Source: Spirochaetota bacterium
GTDB taxonomy: Bacteria > Spirochaetota > UBA4802 > JAFGJZ01
Reading direction: 5' to 3'
DNA length: 47,448 nt
NCBI GenBank assembly: GCA_029554345.1
Contig: JAKPJF010000075.1
Coordinates: 1 to 47,448 of the forward strand
Below are positions 34,647 through 42,926 of the stretch, piece by piece (the stretch's first letter is position 1; each line of letters starts with the position of its first letter). A program made the translations under genes and the position numbers. The notes under the pieces were generated by a model. The model worked only from the letters and a program-made list of their open reading frames with translations. It was not told where the DNA came from and searched no databases.

Positions 34647-35048
34647 TTAACACCACACTATTATCAATAAAATTGAATTCAAAATCAGCAATGTTATATA
34701 GAAAGGCCAAATAGCAATTGACTTTAACGCTGATCGAAACTTTACTTTAGTATTAAAGGAACTTGTATCCATGCTAAAATCAGTTGTTTTGGCTTTGCGT
34801 CTCGTATCATAAAGCTTACGATATTTCTTCTCTTGCCATAAGTAAAAACAATCAAGCAAAGATAACATTAACAGAATTAAATACACTACGCAGAAAATTA
34901 TTACCATATTTTCTGTTAATCCATAGGCAATTAATCCAGAAAACACAATCAAGGTGAATCCTTTAATGTTAAAGCTCGAAACACTCATTCGAGTAATGAT
35001 TCCCTGAATGAGTTTTAAATGCTCAACTATCTTAGTTTCTTTATCCAT
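34647..35048 (-). CDS. Three-helix membrane protein paired with the TIR gene
   Basis: A 133-residue protein with membrane helices at about 29-44, 47-70 and 112-132. It has a charged cytosolic loop (EKKYRKLYDTRRKAKTTDFS) and an N-terminal amphipathic helix (VEHLKLIQGIITRMSVSSFN). The IITRMSVSSFNIKGF pattern recalls small membrane proteins I have seen beside TIR or other defence effectors, but I cannot name a family. A GAGGT ribosome site precedes the ATG, 36 bases from the putative cassette border at 35085. As first gene of the pair it could be a membrane sensor or a membrane-disrupting effector that works with the TIR enzyme. Confidence 0.75.
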   Translation of the reverse strand: MDKETKIVEHLKLIQGIITRMSVSSFNIKGFTLIVFSGLIAYGLTENMVIIFCVVYLILLMLSLLDCFYLWQEKKYRKLYDTRRKAKTTDFSMDTSSFNTKVKFRSALKSIAIWPFYITLLILNSILLIIVWC

Positions 35049-35078
35049 AAACTACCTCAGAATATATTTTGCAATGGT

Positions 35079-35154
35079 GCATAACGACATATATACGCGA
35101 TTCAATTCACAAAATCAGTTCCTTTTTGAAAACTCAATTTCTCCGTATTTATGC
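35079..35154 (-). repeat. Putative attC recombination site 3
   Basis: The minus strand reads GTTATGC at the low end (complement 35079-35085), fitting GTTRNRY. The arm GGTGCATAA (35077-35084 and flanks) pairs with TTATGCATACC (35149-35159) with a 2-base insertion. TACG near 35094 and CGTA near 35145 add an inner pair. The length of 76 bases is normal for attC. Confidence 0.45.
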
Positions 35155-35162
35155 ATACCAAA

Positions 35163-35408
35163 ATCAACATACACGGAGAGCATCATGAAATCAATATTTA
35201 CATGACCCTTACAATCTTTTTGAGCAATATTTCCAAAAATGTCAAATCCAAAAAAACCGCCTGCCGCAGAAAGAATTACGCGCGCCCTCACCCAGCCTCT
35301 GGCTCGCCCTCTCCCAGAATGAAGCTCAAATCGGCAAAGCCGATGAAGAAAAACCATTCCCGGGAGAGGGCTTTCTATCAATATTTTACTGATTCAGCAT
35401 GTATTAAA
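35163..35408. other. Noncoding stretch with one long imperfect hairpin
   Basis: No gene is seen. GCCCTCTCCC (35306-35315) pairs with GGGAGAGGGC (35362-35371), extended by AATG/CATT, around ATCGGC-AAA-GCCGAT (35330-35344). Part of the palindrome family but with a CAAAG loop. Confidence 0.5.
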
Positions 35409-35630
35409 TAATACCAACAACACCTGAATCGTCCGACGCAGTCGGACACCGAATAAGCGCAGACTTTCGCAGTTATTACGAAGTAATACGCGAAAGTTCT
35501 GTCGCGACAAAAAGCCGGGTAGGGATTTCAAAAGGGACAGGGCTGGCGACTGAAGCCCTGTCCCTTTTGATCTTATCGTATGAGACCATGCGAAAACCGG
35601 GTAAAGGGCATGGAATGCCCTTTAATGTAC
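35409..35630. repeat. Palindrome-rich mosaic element, copy B
   Basis: Shares its skeleton with copy A (1105-1580): AACAACACCT, a variable hairpin (GTCCGAC-GCA-GTCGGAC, 35431-35447), AATAAGCGCAGACT and a two-part hairpin (outer arms 35461-35470 and 35490-35500 around TATTAC-GAA-GTAATA, 35474-35488). Then come CTGTCGCGA, GGGATTTCA, a perfect 17-bp stem (35528-35544 with 35554-35570), TCCCTTTTGATCTT and ATGAGACCAT. Compared with copy A, stem bases differ in compensating pairs. The end holds AAAGGGCAT-GGA-ATGCCCTTT (35603-35623), part of a 31-base string repeated at 47253. Confidence 0.8.
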
Positions 35631-35759
35631 GTCCGACTCTCGGAAGAATTTATTGTTGAAATCAGTTAATTAATTCTTATTCTCAGCGAACTTCCTATTC
35701 GCTTCGAATGAGATTTTGAATTGATTTAACGCACCAACCTATGAGGTAACGCTTACATT

Positions 35760-35983
35760 TTCCCGCTATGGACTTCGTCCATCTCGCGGGCAGTCGGAAC
35801 GAGTCCGACAAACGAGACGCTTCAATATGCGACACGACGTCGCAACGAAAGCGTCTCATCAGTTTCCGCTTCCTTGCGGAAACGGCATGACACCATGCAA
35901 ACGACGAATACATAAGGCGGAGCCTTATGACAAAAAAAAACCGCGTTACAAACGCGGGCCGATCTTTAAGCCGAAGGCTTAAA
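35760..35983. repeat. Palindrome cluster downstream of gltD
   Basis: In order: CCCGC/GCGGG (35762-35790) enclosing ATGGAC-TTC-GTCCAT; GTCGGA/TCCGAC (35793-35809); GAGACGCTT (35814-35822)/AAGCGTCTC (35849-35857) enclosing TGCGAC/GTCGCA; GTTTCCGC/GCGGAAAC (35862-35883); GCATG/CATGC (35885-35898); CATAAGGC-GGA-GCCTTATG (35911-35929); CCGCGTT-ACA-AACGCGG (35941-35957); and TTTAAGCC-GAA-GGCTTAAA (35965-35983). The last ends 4 bases from the gltD stop. Confidence 0.75.
35931..35957 (-). terminator. Terminator of gltD
   Basis: On the minus strand a 7-bp GC-rich stem (35941-35957) is followed by nine T (A-run at 35932-35940). It is a standard intrinsic terminator 30 bases after the gltD stop. Confidence 0.85.
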
Positions 35984-35986
35984 AAA

Positions 35987-37405
35987 TTATTTAGAAAGAA
36001 ACTCATTTATAGCATTCGCGGCACCGCGTCCTTCGCTGATAGCGTAAACAACAAGAGAAGCTCCCCTGTTCGCGTCGCCTGCGGCAAATACTTTATCAAC
36101 GCTTGTTTTAAAATCAGCGCCGGTATCGATATTTCCGCGGGCATCAAGCTTGAGTCCGAGTTCGTTGACAAAATCCTTCTGCACTACATGAACAAATCCC
36201 ATTGCAAGAAGAACAAGATCAGCTTCGATCTCGAATTCACTGCCCGGAACTTCCTTCATATTAAATCTTCCGTTTTCATTTACCCACTCTACTTTGCACG
36301 CGAGAACATTCTTTACTTTTCCGTTTTCGCCGATAAATTTCTTAGAGCTGATGCACCAGAGTCTTTCACAACCTTCTTCATGAGAGCTTGAAGTCTTGTG
36401 AAGTCTAGGCCATAGAGGCCACGGTTCGGAATCAGTTCTTGTCTTTGACGGCATCGGAAGAAGCTCGATCTGAGTGACTTTTCTCGCGCCTTGACGGTTA
36501 GCTGTTCCGACACAGTCAGAACCCGTATCACCGCCGCCGATTACGAGAACATTTTTATCAAGAGCGGCTATTAAAGAATCCTGACACACCTTATCTCCCG
36601 CGCAGGTTTTATTCTGCTGAGTGAGATAATCAAGTGCCTGATGAATTCCTGAAAGCTCTCTTCCTTCGATTGGAAGATCTCTCGCTTCGCGCGCACCGAT
36701 TGTTATACAAACGGCGTCATATTCTTTCATGATGTCGTTGATCTTCACATCGCGTCCGACATACGAATTCGTTTTAAAAGTAACACCTTCTTCTTTCATG
36801 ATGTCGAGACGGCGGTCGATAAAACTTTTTTCGAGTTTAAAATCAGGAATACCGTATCTCAAATATCCGCCCACTCTGTCAGTGCCTTCAAACAATGTAA
36901 CCAAGTGACCGGCTTTATTCAGCTGATCAGCAGCAGCAAGTCCCGCAGGACCACCGCCGATAACGGCAACTTTCTTGCCGCTTCTTTTTTTAGGCGGATT
37001 AGCTTTAACGAGACCAAGCTCAAAAGCCTTTTCAATTACGGCAAGCTCGTTCTGTCTGATGGTGACGGCTTCGTCATTCAGCGCAAGAACGCATGAAGCT
37101 TCGCAAAGAGCCGGGCATACACGCCCAGTAAACTCAGGAAAATTATTTGTCTCCTGAAGCATTTCCCATGCTTCTTTCCATTCGCCTTTAAATATTTTAT
37201 CCTGCCATTCAGGCATGATGTTTGAAACCGGGCATGCCCAGTGGCAGAACGGAACTCCGCAATCCATACATCTTGATGCCTGAAGTTTTCTTTCGTCTTC
37301 CGAAAGCTGAAGCTCTACTTCACTGTAGTCATTTATTCTCTGTTCAACCGGTCTGTAACCGGCAACCTTTCTGTTTGTTTTGAGAAAGCCTGTAGGATCA
37401 CCCAT
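35987..37405 (-). CDS. gltD: Glutamate synthase small (beta) subunit
   Basis: A 472-residue FAD/4Fe-4S protein. The N-terminus has cluster cysteines in RCMDCGVPFCHWACPVSNIM and GRVCPALCEASCVLAL. FAD and NADPH sites follow: VIGGGPAGLAAADQLNKAGH and VIGGGDTGSDCVGTA, with LLAMGFVH and KVFAAGDANRGASLVV. It takes electrons from NADPH and passes them to the large subunit to make glutamate from glutamine and 2-oxoglutarate. Its ATG shares one base with the gltB stop (TAATG), so the two are coupled in one operon. A terminator follows at once. Confidence 0.96.
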   Translation of the reverse strand: MGDPTGFLKTNRKVAGYRPVEQRINDYSEVELQLSEDERKLQASRCMDCGVPFCHWACPVSNIMPEWQDKIFKGEWKEAWEMLQETNNFPEFTGRVCPALCEASCVLALNDEAVTIRQNELAVIEKAFELGLVKANPPKKRSGKKVAVIGGGPAGLAAADQLNKAGHLVTLFEGTDRVGGYLRYGIPDFKLEKSFIDRRLDIMKEEGVTFKTNSYVGRDVKINDIMKEYDAVCITIGAREARDLPIEGRELSGIHQALDYLTQQNKTCAGDKVCQDSLIAALDKNVLVIGGGDTGSDCVGTANRQGARKVTQIELLPMPSKTRTDSEPWPLWPRLHKTSSSHEEGCERLWCISSKKFIGENGKVKNVLACKVEWVNENGRFNMKEVPGSEFEIEADLVLLAMGFVHVVQKDFVNELGLKLDARGNIDTGADFKTSVDKVFAAGDANRGASLVVYAISEGRGAANAINEFLSK

Positions 37406-40400
37406 TATGCTCTACCTCCGATCTCTTCTTCCTCGATTATTCCTTTAAGCTTGTTGTCGAGTTCTTTCATTTTCATTTCTGCAAGTGCGCGTTTGTATTC
37501 GACCGGCATAACTTTTATAAATTTAGCCTGACTTGAAGTCCAATCCGCAAGAATAGCTTTTGCGTAAGACGAATCAGTATTATCAACATGATTCTGAATC
37601 ATCGCCTTAACACGGCTGATGTCTTCATCATTGTCCAGTTTCGAAAGTTCAACCATTCCCTTGTTGCAGAAAAATTCAAAATTTCCATCGACATCATAAA
37701 CGTACGCTATACCGCCGCTCATTCCCGCACCGAAATTTCTTCCGACTTTTCCGAGAACCGTGATATAACCGCCCGTCATGTATTCCGCGCAGTGATCTCC
37801 TGTCCCTTCGACAACTGCAGTCACACCGCTGTTTCTAACACAGAAACGTTCACCCGCAACTCCTCTGATATAAACTTCACCCGAAGTCGCTCCGTAAAGA
37901 ACTGTGTTTCCGATTATGATGTTTTCTTCCGGCTTGAAAGTTGAACCCTTTGGAGGCACTACAACTATCTTTCCGCCGGAAAGTCCCTTGCCGAGATAAT
38001 CGTTCGCGTCGCCGTGAAGCCTGAAAGTCACACCTTTCGCAAGGAATGCTCCGAAACTCTGGCCTGCACTTCCCGAAAAATCAACGGCAATAGTTTCATT
38101 ACCGAGACCTTCGTCTCCGTAGCGTTTTGATATTTCGTATGAAAGCATGGCTCCGGCAGTTCTGTCCGTGTTTTTGACAGGAAGACTGAACGAAACTTTT
38201 TCTTTTTTCTCAATTGCGTTTTTAGATTTTTCAATCAACGTTCTGTCAAGAATCGCGTCTATCTTGTGAATCTGATCCTGAACACAATAAGTCGCGTATT
38301 TATCCGCTTCTTTCGGTCTGTGAAGAAGAAGTGTCGGATCAGCGGTTTTCGCCTTCCAATGAGCATTCGGTTTAACTTCAAGAAGATCTGTTCTTCCGAT
38401 AAGATCATCGAATTTTTTAATTCCGAGAGAAGCCATCACTTCTCGTACTTCTTCCGCGAGAAATCTGAAATAATTTATAAGATGCTCTGGCTTGCCCGCG
38501 AATCTTTTTCTCAATTTAGGGTCCTGGGTTGCGATTCCGACAGGGCATGTATTAAGATGACATTTTCTCATCATTATACATCCCATAACAATCAATGTAG
38601 TCGTACCGAAACCGAATTCTTCAGCTCCGAGAAGACCGCCGATTACGATATCGCGTCCTGTTCTCAGCTGACCGTCAGTCTGCAGTTTAACTCTTCCGCG
38701 CAGATCGTTGAGAACAAGAGTCTGATGTGTTTCGGCAAGACCTATTTCCCAAGGCATACCCGCGTGTTTGATTGAACTCTGAGGACTCGCGCCTGTTCCG
38801 CCGTCGTATCCGCTTATTAAAATATTATCAGCATGCGCCTTAGAAACACCCGCAGCAATTGTACCGACTCCGGATTCAGAAACCAGCTTAACGCTGATTC
38901 GAGCGTTCGGATTTGCATTCTTCAAATCAAAAATCAGCTGAGCAAGATCTTCGATAGAATAAATATCGTGATGAGGCGGAGGCGATATGAGAGTTACACC
39001 CGGTGTTGAATTTCTTGTCTTCGCGATAATAGCGTCGACCTTGTGGCCCGGAAGCTGTCCGCCCTCGCCCGGTTTAGCTCCCTGAGCGATCTTGATCTGA
39101 ATTTCATCCGCATTGGCAAGGTAGTTGCTTGTAACGCCGAAACGGCCTGAAGCAACCTGTTTGATCGCGCTTCTTGCCGAAGTTCCGTCCGCGCGTGGAA
39201 TAAATCTCTTAGGATCTTCTCCGCCTTCTCCGGAATTGCTTCTTCCCTTGATGGAATTCATTGCAACAGCAACAGCCTCGTGAACATTTGCACTTATAGA
39301 ACCGAAACTCATCGCGCCTGTAGTGAAGCGTTTCATAATTTCTTCAATCGGCTCAACTTCTTTTATATCTATTGCATTTGTCTTTTTGAATTCGAGCATA
39401 CCTCTGATAACATGAGGCTTCTGATTAAGAGCGTCAGCCTTTGCAGAGAATTCTTTGAATTTTTTATAATCATTAGATCTTGTCGCCCATTGAAGAAGAT
39501 AAATAGACTCAGGATTCCATGCGTGATTTTCTCCGCCTTTTCTATAACGGTAAACGCCTTCGCTTTCCGGAAGAGCATCCGGTGACTCATAAGCTTTTGA
39601 ATGAACTCTTCTTACTTCTTCGGCAAGTTCCGCAATACCAATTCCGCCGATTTTAGAAACAGTTCCGGCAAAACATCTGTCAAGAAGCTCTTTGCCTATT
39701 CCGACAGCCTCAAAAATCTGAGCTCCGCGGTAACTTCTGAGAGTCGATGTTCCCATTTTTGAAAGAATCTTGAGAATGGCTTTGTTAATAGCCTTCATAA
39801 AATTCTTTTCTGCATCCTTGTATTTATCGACACCTTTGCATTTGCCGTTCTTTACCAGTGAATCGATTACGGCAAGAGCTCCGTAAGGATTTATTGCATC
39901 CGCGCCGTAAGCGAAAAGAAGCGCGAAATGATGAACCTCGCGCGGTTCTGCCGTTTCAAGAACAAGTCCCGCTTTTAGACGTTTGCCGTTTTTAACAAGA
40001 TGATGCTGAAGCGCGCCGATTGCTGCAAGTGAAGGAACCGGTGCTCTGTCTTTAGAAAAGTTCTTATCAGAAAGAATTAATATAGAAGAACCTGAGTCAA
40101 TTGCCTTGTCGGCATCAGCGCATATTTTATCAAATGCGGCAGAGAGTGCTTTTTCGCCGCCTGCAGCATCGAAAGTTATATCAATTACAGAAGTCTTATA
40201 ATCCGAATTTTTCCAGTCGGCGATTTTTTTAACATCGGAATTGGAAAACAAAGGATTAAGAAACTTGATTCTCTTACAATGATCTTCCGTTTCTTCGATA
40301 ATATTTTTATGCGAACCGATGAAACTTGTCAGAGTCATTACGAGTTCTTCTCTTATCGAATCGATCGGAGGATTCGTTACCTGCGCGAAAACCTGTTTAA

Positions 40401-41943
40401 AATAATTAAACAGTCTCTGCGGCTTATCGGAAAAAACCGCAACAGGGGTATCAGTTCCCATTGAACTTGTAGGCTCCATACCCGTTTCGACCATGGTAGG
40501 CAAAAGAGTATCAAGATCTTCCCTGTTATATGAGAAAACTTTTTCGAGTTCAGAAAGTTTAGCACTGTCAAACGACGGAGAAACTTCTTCTCCCTTAATT
40601 TCCGTAAGATCAGTTCTGTTCTTTGCGACCCATTCGGCATACGGCTTCTGTGTAGCAATTTTCTCCTTAACTTCGCCGTCCGGAATAATTCTTCCTTCTA
40701 CGGTATCAACGAGAAGAATTTTGCCCGGCATCAACCTTCCTTTATACTCTATCTCTTCAGGAGAAAAATCTTGAACACCTACTTCTGAACCCATCACTAT
40801 CATGTCATTTTTTGTTATGATATAACGTGAAGGACGCAGTCCGTTTCTATCCAGTGTTCCGCCGACAAATCTTCCGTCGCAGAATACCATTGACGCAGGT
40901 CCGTCCCACGGCTCCATGAATGTCGCATGATATTCATAAAATGATTTAAGCTTTTCATCTATAGGATTCTTTTCATTCCAGCTTTCAGGAATAAGCATCA
41001 TCAGCGCGTGCGGAAGCGAACGCCCTGTCATAACAAGAAGCTCAAGCGCGTTATCAAAAGACGCCGAGTCGCTCTTGTTCGGTTCGATTACAGGAAGTAT
41101 CTTTTTGATGTCGTCGCCGAACTCTTCCGAAGCAAGCATCGATTCGCGCGCGCTCATCCAGAGACGGTTTCCTTTTACTGTATTGATTTCACCGTTATGA
41201 GCAAGCATTCTAAACGGCTGGGCGAGATCCCATGAAGGAAAAGTGTTTGTACTGAATCTTGAGTGAACCAGCGATATAGCGCTCTCGAAAGAAGACTCAG
41301 AAAGATCAGGAAAATACTGCTTAACCTGATCCGGCATGAGCATTCCCTTGTAAACAATCGTTTTAGACGAAAGACTCGGGATATAAAAATCTGCTTTATT
41401 ATTTATCGAAGAATTTCTGATTGTTGATTCTGAAAGTTTTCTTATAATATAAAGTTTTCTTTCAAGACGGTTTTGATCCTGTTTCTGTGTGCCTGAAATA
41501 AATACCTGTTCAATTTTCGGTTCGCTTCTTTTAGCGATTTCACCTATACACGAATCAATAACAGGAACATCGCGCCATGCAATTATTTTCTGTCCTTCAG
41601 CCGAAACTATCTTTTCAAACTCGGCTTTCACCTTGTCACAGTCTGATTTATCGCGCGGAAGAAAAACGAGACCCGCGCCGTATTCGCCCTCAGCAGGAAT
41701 ATCTTTGATTTTTTCCGCAAAAAACTTATGCGGAATCTGCATCATGATACCTGCGCCGTCTCCGGTCTTATTATCAGCGCTTTCCGCGCCTCTGTGTTCC
41801 ATTCGCGCAAGCACTTCGAGTCCGCGCTGTACTATGTCGTTTGACTTTCTTCCTTTAATATCGGCAACAAAACCGATACCGCAGTTGTCATGTTCATTCG
41901 CTCTGTCATAGAGTCCCTGGTTCTCAGGAAAAAGCTCTTCCAT
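37405..41943 (-). CDS. gltB: Glutamate synthase large (alpha) subunit
   Basis: A 1512-residue enzyme, full length. After a 20-residue leader, Cys21 in DNCGIGFVADIKG is the glutaminase nucleophile exposed by processing. The central and FMN domains include SGEGGEDPKRF, GAKPGEGGQLPGHKVD and GYDGGTGASPQSSIKHAG. The 3Fe-4S cluster is bound by MGCIMMRKCHLNTCPVG. A C-terminal beta-helix has GDANDYLGKGLSGGKI. It hydrolyses glutamine and channels ammonia to 2-oxoglutarate. A strong AGGAG precedes the ATG, and TTGACT lies 30 nt upstream (complement 41974-41979). First gene of gltBD. Confidence 0.97.
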   Translation of the reverse strand: MEELFPENQGLYDRANEHDNCGIGFVADIKGRKSNDIVQRGLEVLARMEHRGAESADNKTGDGAGIMMQIPHKFFAEKIKDIPAEGEYGAGLVFLPRDKSDCDKVKAEFEKIVSAEGQKIIAWRDVPVIDSCIGEIAKRSEPKIEQVFISGTQKQDQNRLERKLYIIRKLSESTIRNSSINNKADFYIPSLSSKTIVYKGMLMPDQVKQYFPDLSESSFESAISLVHSRFSTNTFPSWDLAQPFRMLAHNGEINTVKGNRLWMSARESMLASEEFGDDIKKILPVIEPNKSDSASFDNALELLVMTGRSLPHALMMLIPESWNEKNPIDEKLKSFYEYHATFMEPWDGPASMVFCDGRFVGGTLDRNGLRPSRYIITKNDMIVMGSEVGVQDFSPEEIEYKGRLMPGKILLVDTVEGRIIPDGEVKEKIATQKPYAEWVAKNRTDLTEIKGEEVSPSFDSAKLSELEKVFSYNREDLDTLLPTMVETGMEPTSSMGTDTPVAVFSDKPQRLFNYFKQVFAQVTNPPIDSIREELVMTLTSFIGSHKNIIEETEDHCKRIKFLNPLFSNSDVKKIADWKNSDYKTSVIDITFDAAGGEKALSAAFDKICADADKAIDSGSSILILSDKNFSKDRAPVPSLAAIGALQHHLVKNGKRLKAGLVLETAEPREVHHFALLFAYGADAINPYGALAVIDSLVKNGKCKGVDKYKDAEKNFMKAINKAILKILSKMGTSTLRSYRGAQIFEAVGIGKELLDRCFAGTVSKIGGIGIAELAEEVRRVHSKAYESPDALPESEGVYRYRKGGENHAWNPESIYLLQWATRSNDYKKFKEFSAKADALNQKPHVIRGMLEFKKTNAIDIKEVEPIEEIMKRFTTGAMSFGSISANVHEAVAVAMNSIKGRSNSGEGGEDPKRFIPRADGTSARSAIKQVASGRFGVTSNYLANADEIQIKIAQGAKPGEGGQLPGHKVDAIIAKTRNSTPGVTLISPPPHHDIYSIEDLAQLIFDLKNANPNARISVKLVSESGVGTIAAGVSKAHADNILISGYDGGTGASPQSSIKHAGMPWEIGLAETHQTLVLNDLRGRVKLQTDGQLRTGRDIVIGGLLGAEEFGFGTTTLIVMGCIMMRKCHLNTCPVGIATQDPKLRKRFAGKPEHLINYFRFLAEEVREVMASLGIKKFDDLIGRTDLLEVKPNAHWKAKTADPTLLLHRPKEADKYATYCVQDQIHKIDAILDRTLIEKSKNAIEKKEKVSFSLPVKNTDRTAGAMLSYEISKRYGDEGLGNETIAVDFSGSAGQSFGAFLAKGVTFRLHGDANDYLGKGLSGGKIVVVPPKGSTFKPEENIIIGNTVLYGATSGEVYIRGVAGERFCVRNSGVTAVVEGTGDHCAEYMTGGYITVLGKVGRNFGAGMSGGIAYVYDVDGNFEFFCNKGMVELSKLDNDEDISRVKAMIQNHVDNTDSSYAKAILADWTSSQAKFIKVMPVEYKRALAEMKMKELDNKLKGIIEEEEIGGRA

Positions 41944-42098
41944 CTATTTCTCCTAAAAAAAAATTGCAGATGTAGTCAAAAAGCCGTTTTTAAGGACATT
42001 TTAACCAAGAAAACAAATCAAACTGCCCTCGGCAAACGAAAAGACCGGCTCAAATGTTTCATATATGTTAAATTACCGTAATACAAGGAATCGTTAAT

Positions 42099-42896
42099 TT
42101 AAAGAAAAATATGCTTCAAAACCGCTGTTTTGAAGATCCTTCCGATTACCGGAGAAAAGACCGCGCCTCTTACTACAAGATACTCGCCTGCCGGAATAAC
42201 TGAAATACCCGAGAAACTACGGTTATCCGCGCAAATTAATAGCTCGTTTTTTTTGATTTCATAGACATCATCTCTCTGTTTTAAAAGCGGATCATGCGAA
42301 GAAATATATACAGGATATAGAATATTCGTATTTTTTTCATAATACACATCGGCGATATTCTCAGAAGTATCATATTCAAGAAGATCAAGCTCACGCTCAA
42401 ACAAATATAGCCTTCCGCCGAAAAAGCGCACCTTTGACGGAGAACCCGCAACAACCCGCTTAATTCCCTTATGATATACAAGGTCTCCAAGCGAAGCCTT
42501 CTTTTTTTCGAGAAGAACTATATCCCCTTTGCCGAAAAGAGGATGAGCCGAAGAATCAGCTATATAGCTAAAATCATATTTTGAAAATATAACGCCTGCC
42601 GCAGTAAGCGTTAAGAGAAAAGACAAAATAGAAGGTGCTATAATCTTCAAATAATGCGCTCTGCGCTCTTTCGTAAAACAAACAAGAGACACAAGCGAAA
42701 TGATAATATAAACTAAAACGAAACCCGACAAAGAGATAAAGAGTGCGGCATTTTCAGGCAATGGAAGAAAAACATGAAGCATTAAAAGAAAAGGCAGAAC
42801 AAAGGCTGAAAAATACGCCTTAAATATTCTGCCCGAATAAGCCGTACCCGATGCCGGAAAAAGAAACGCGGCGAACACAGCAAAAACTATATTCAT
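42099..42896 (-). CDS. Divergent signal peptidase I-like membrane protein
   Basis: A 265-residue protein. Four hydrophobic helices fill residues 1-110, many more than in ordinary signal peptidase I. Then come recognisable S26 boxes in order: SSAHPLFGKGDIVLLEK (Ser and Pro of box B, GD of box C), GDLVYHK, KRVVAGSPSKVRF (catalytic Lys, box D) and ICADNRSFSGISVIP (box E). It is likely a membrane serine protease that trims secreted proteins, perhaps of a special set. I prefer the ATG at 42894-42896 because GGAG lies 10 nt upstream; the ATG at 42926 directly follows the thrC stop but has no ribosome site. It is downstream of hom-thrC and may be co-transcribed. Confidence 0.75.
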   Translation of the reverse strand: MNIVFAVFAAFLFPASGTAYSGRIFKAYFSAFVLPFLLMLHVFLPLPENAALFISLSGFVLVYIIISLVSLVCFTKERRAHYLKIIAPSILSFLLTLTAAGVIFSKYDFSYIADSSAHPLFGKGDIVLLEKKKASLGDLVYHKGIKRVVAGSPSKVRFFGGRLYLFERELDLLEYDTSENIADVYYEKNTNILYPVYISSHDPLLKQRDDVYEIKKNELLICADNRSFSGISVIPAGEYLVVRGAVFSPVIGRIFKTAVLKHIFL

Positions 42897-42926
42897 CGCG
42901 CTTTTTTCTCCACGCCGGAAATACAT

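Noticed and set aside
34130-35048. Naming the TIR locus Thoeris or CBASS
   Set aside because: No ThsA, SIR2, cyclase or other defining partner is present; only a TIR protein and a 3-TM protein are seen.
35115-35381. An 88-codon minus-strand frame
   Set aside because: It lies across attC-like site 3 and a long hairpin, and has no ribosome site.
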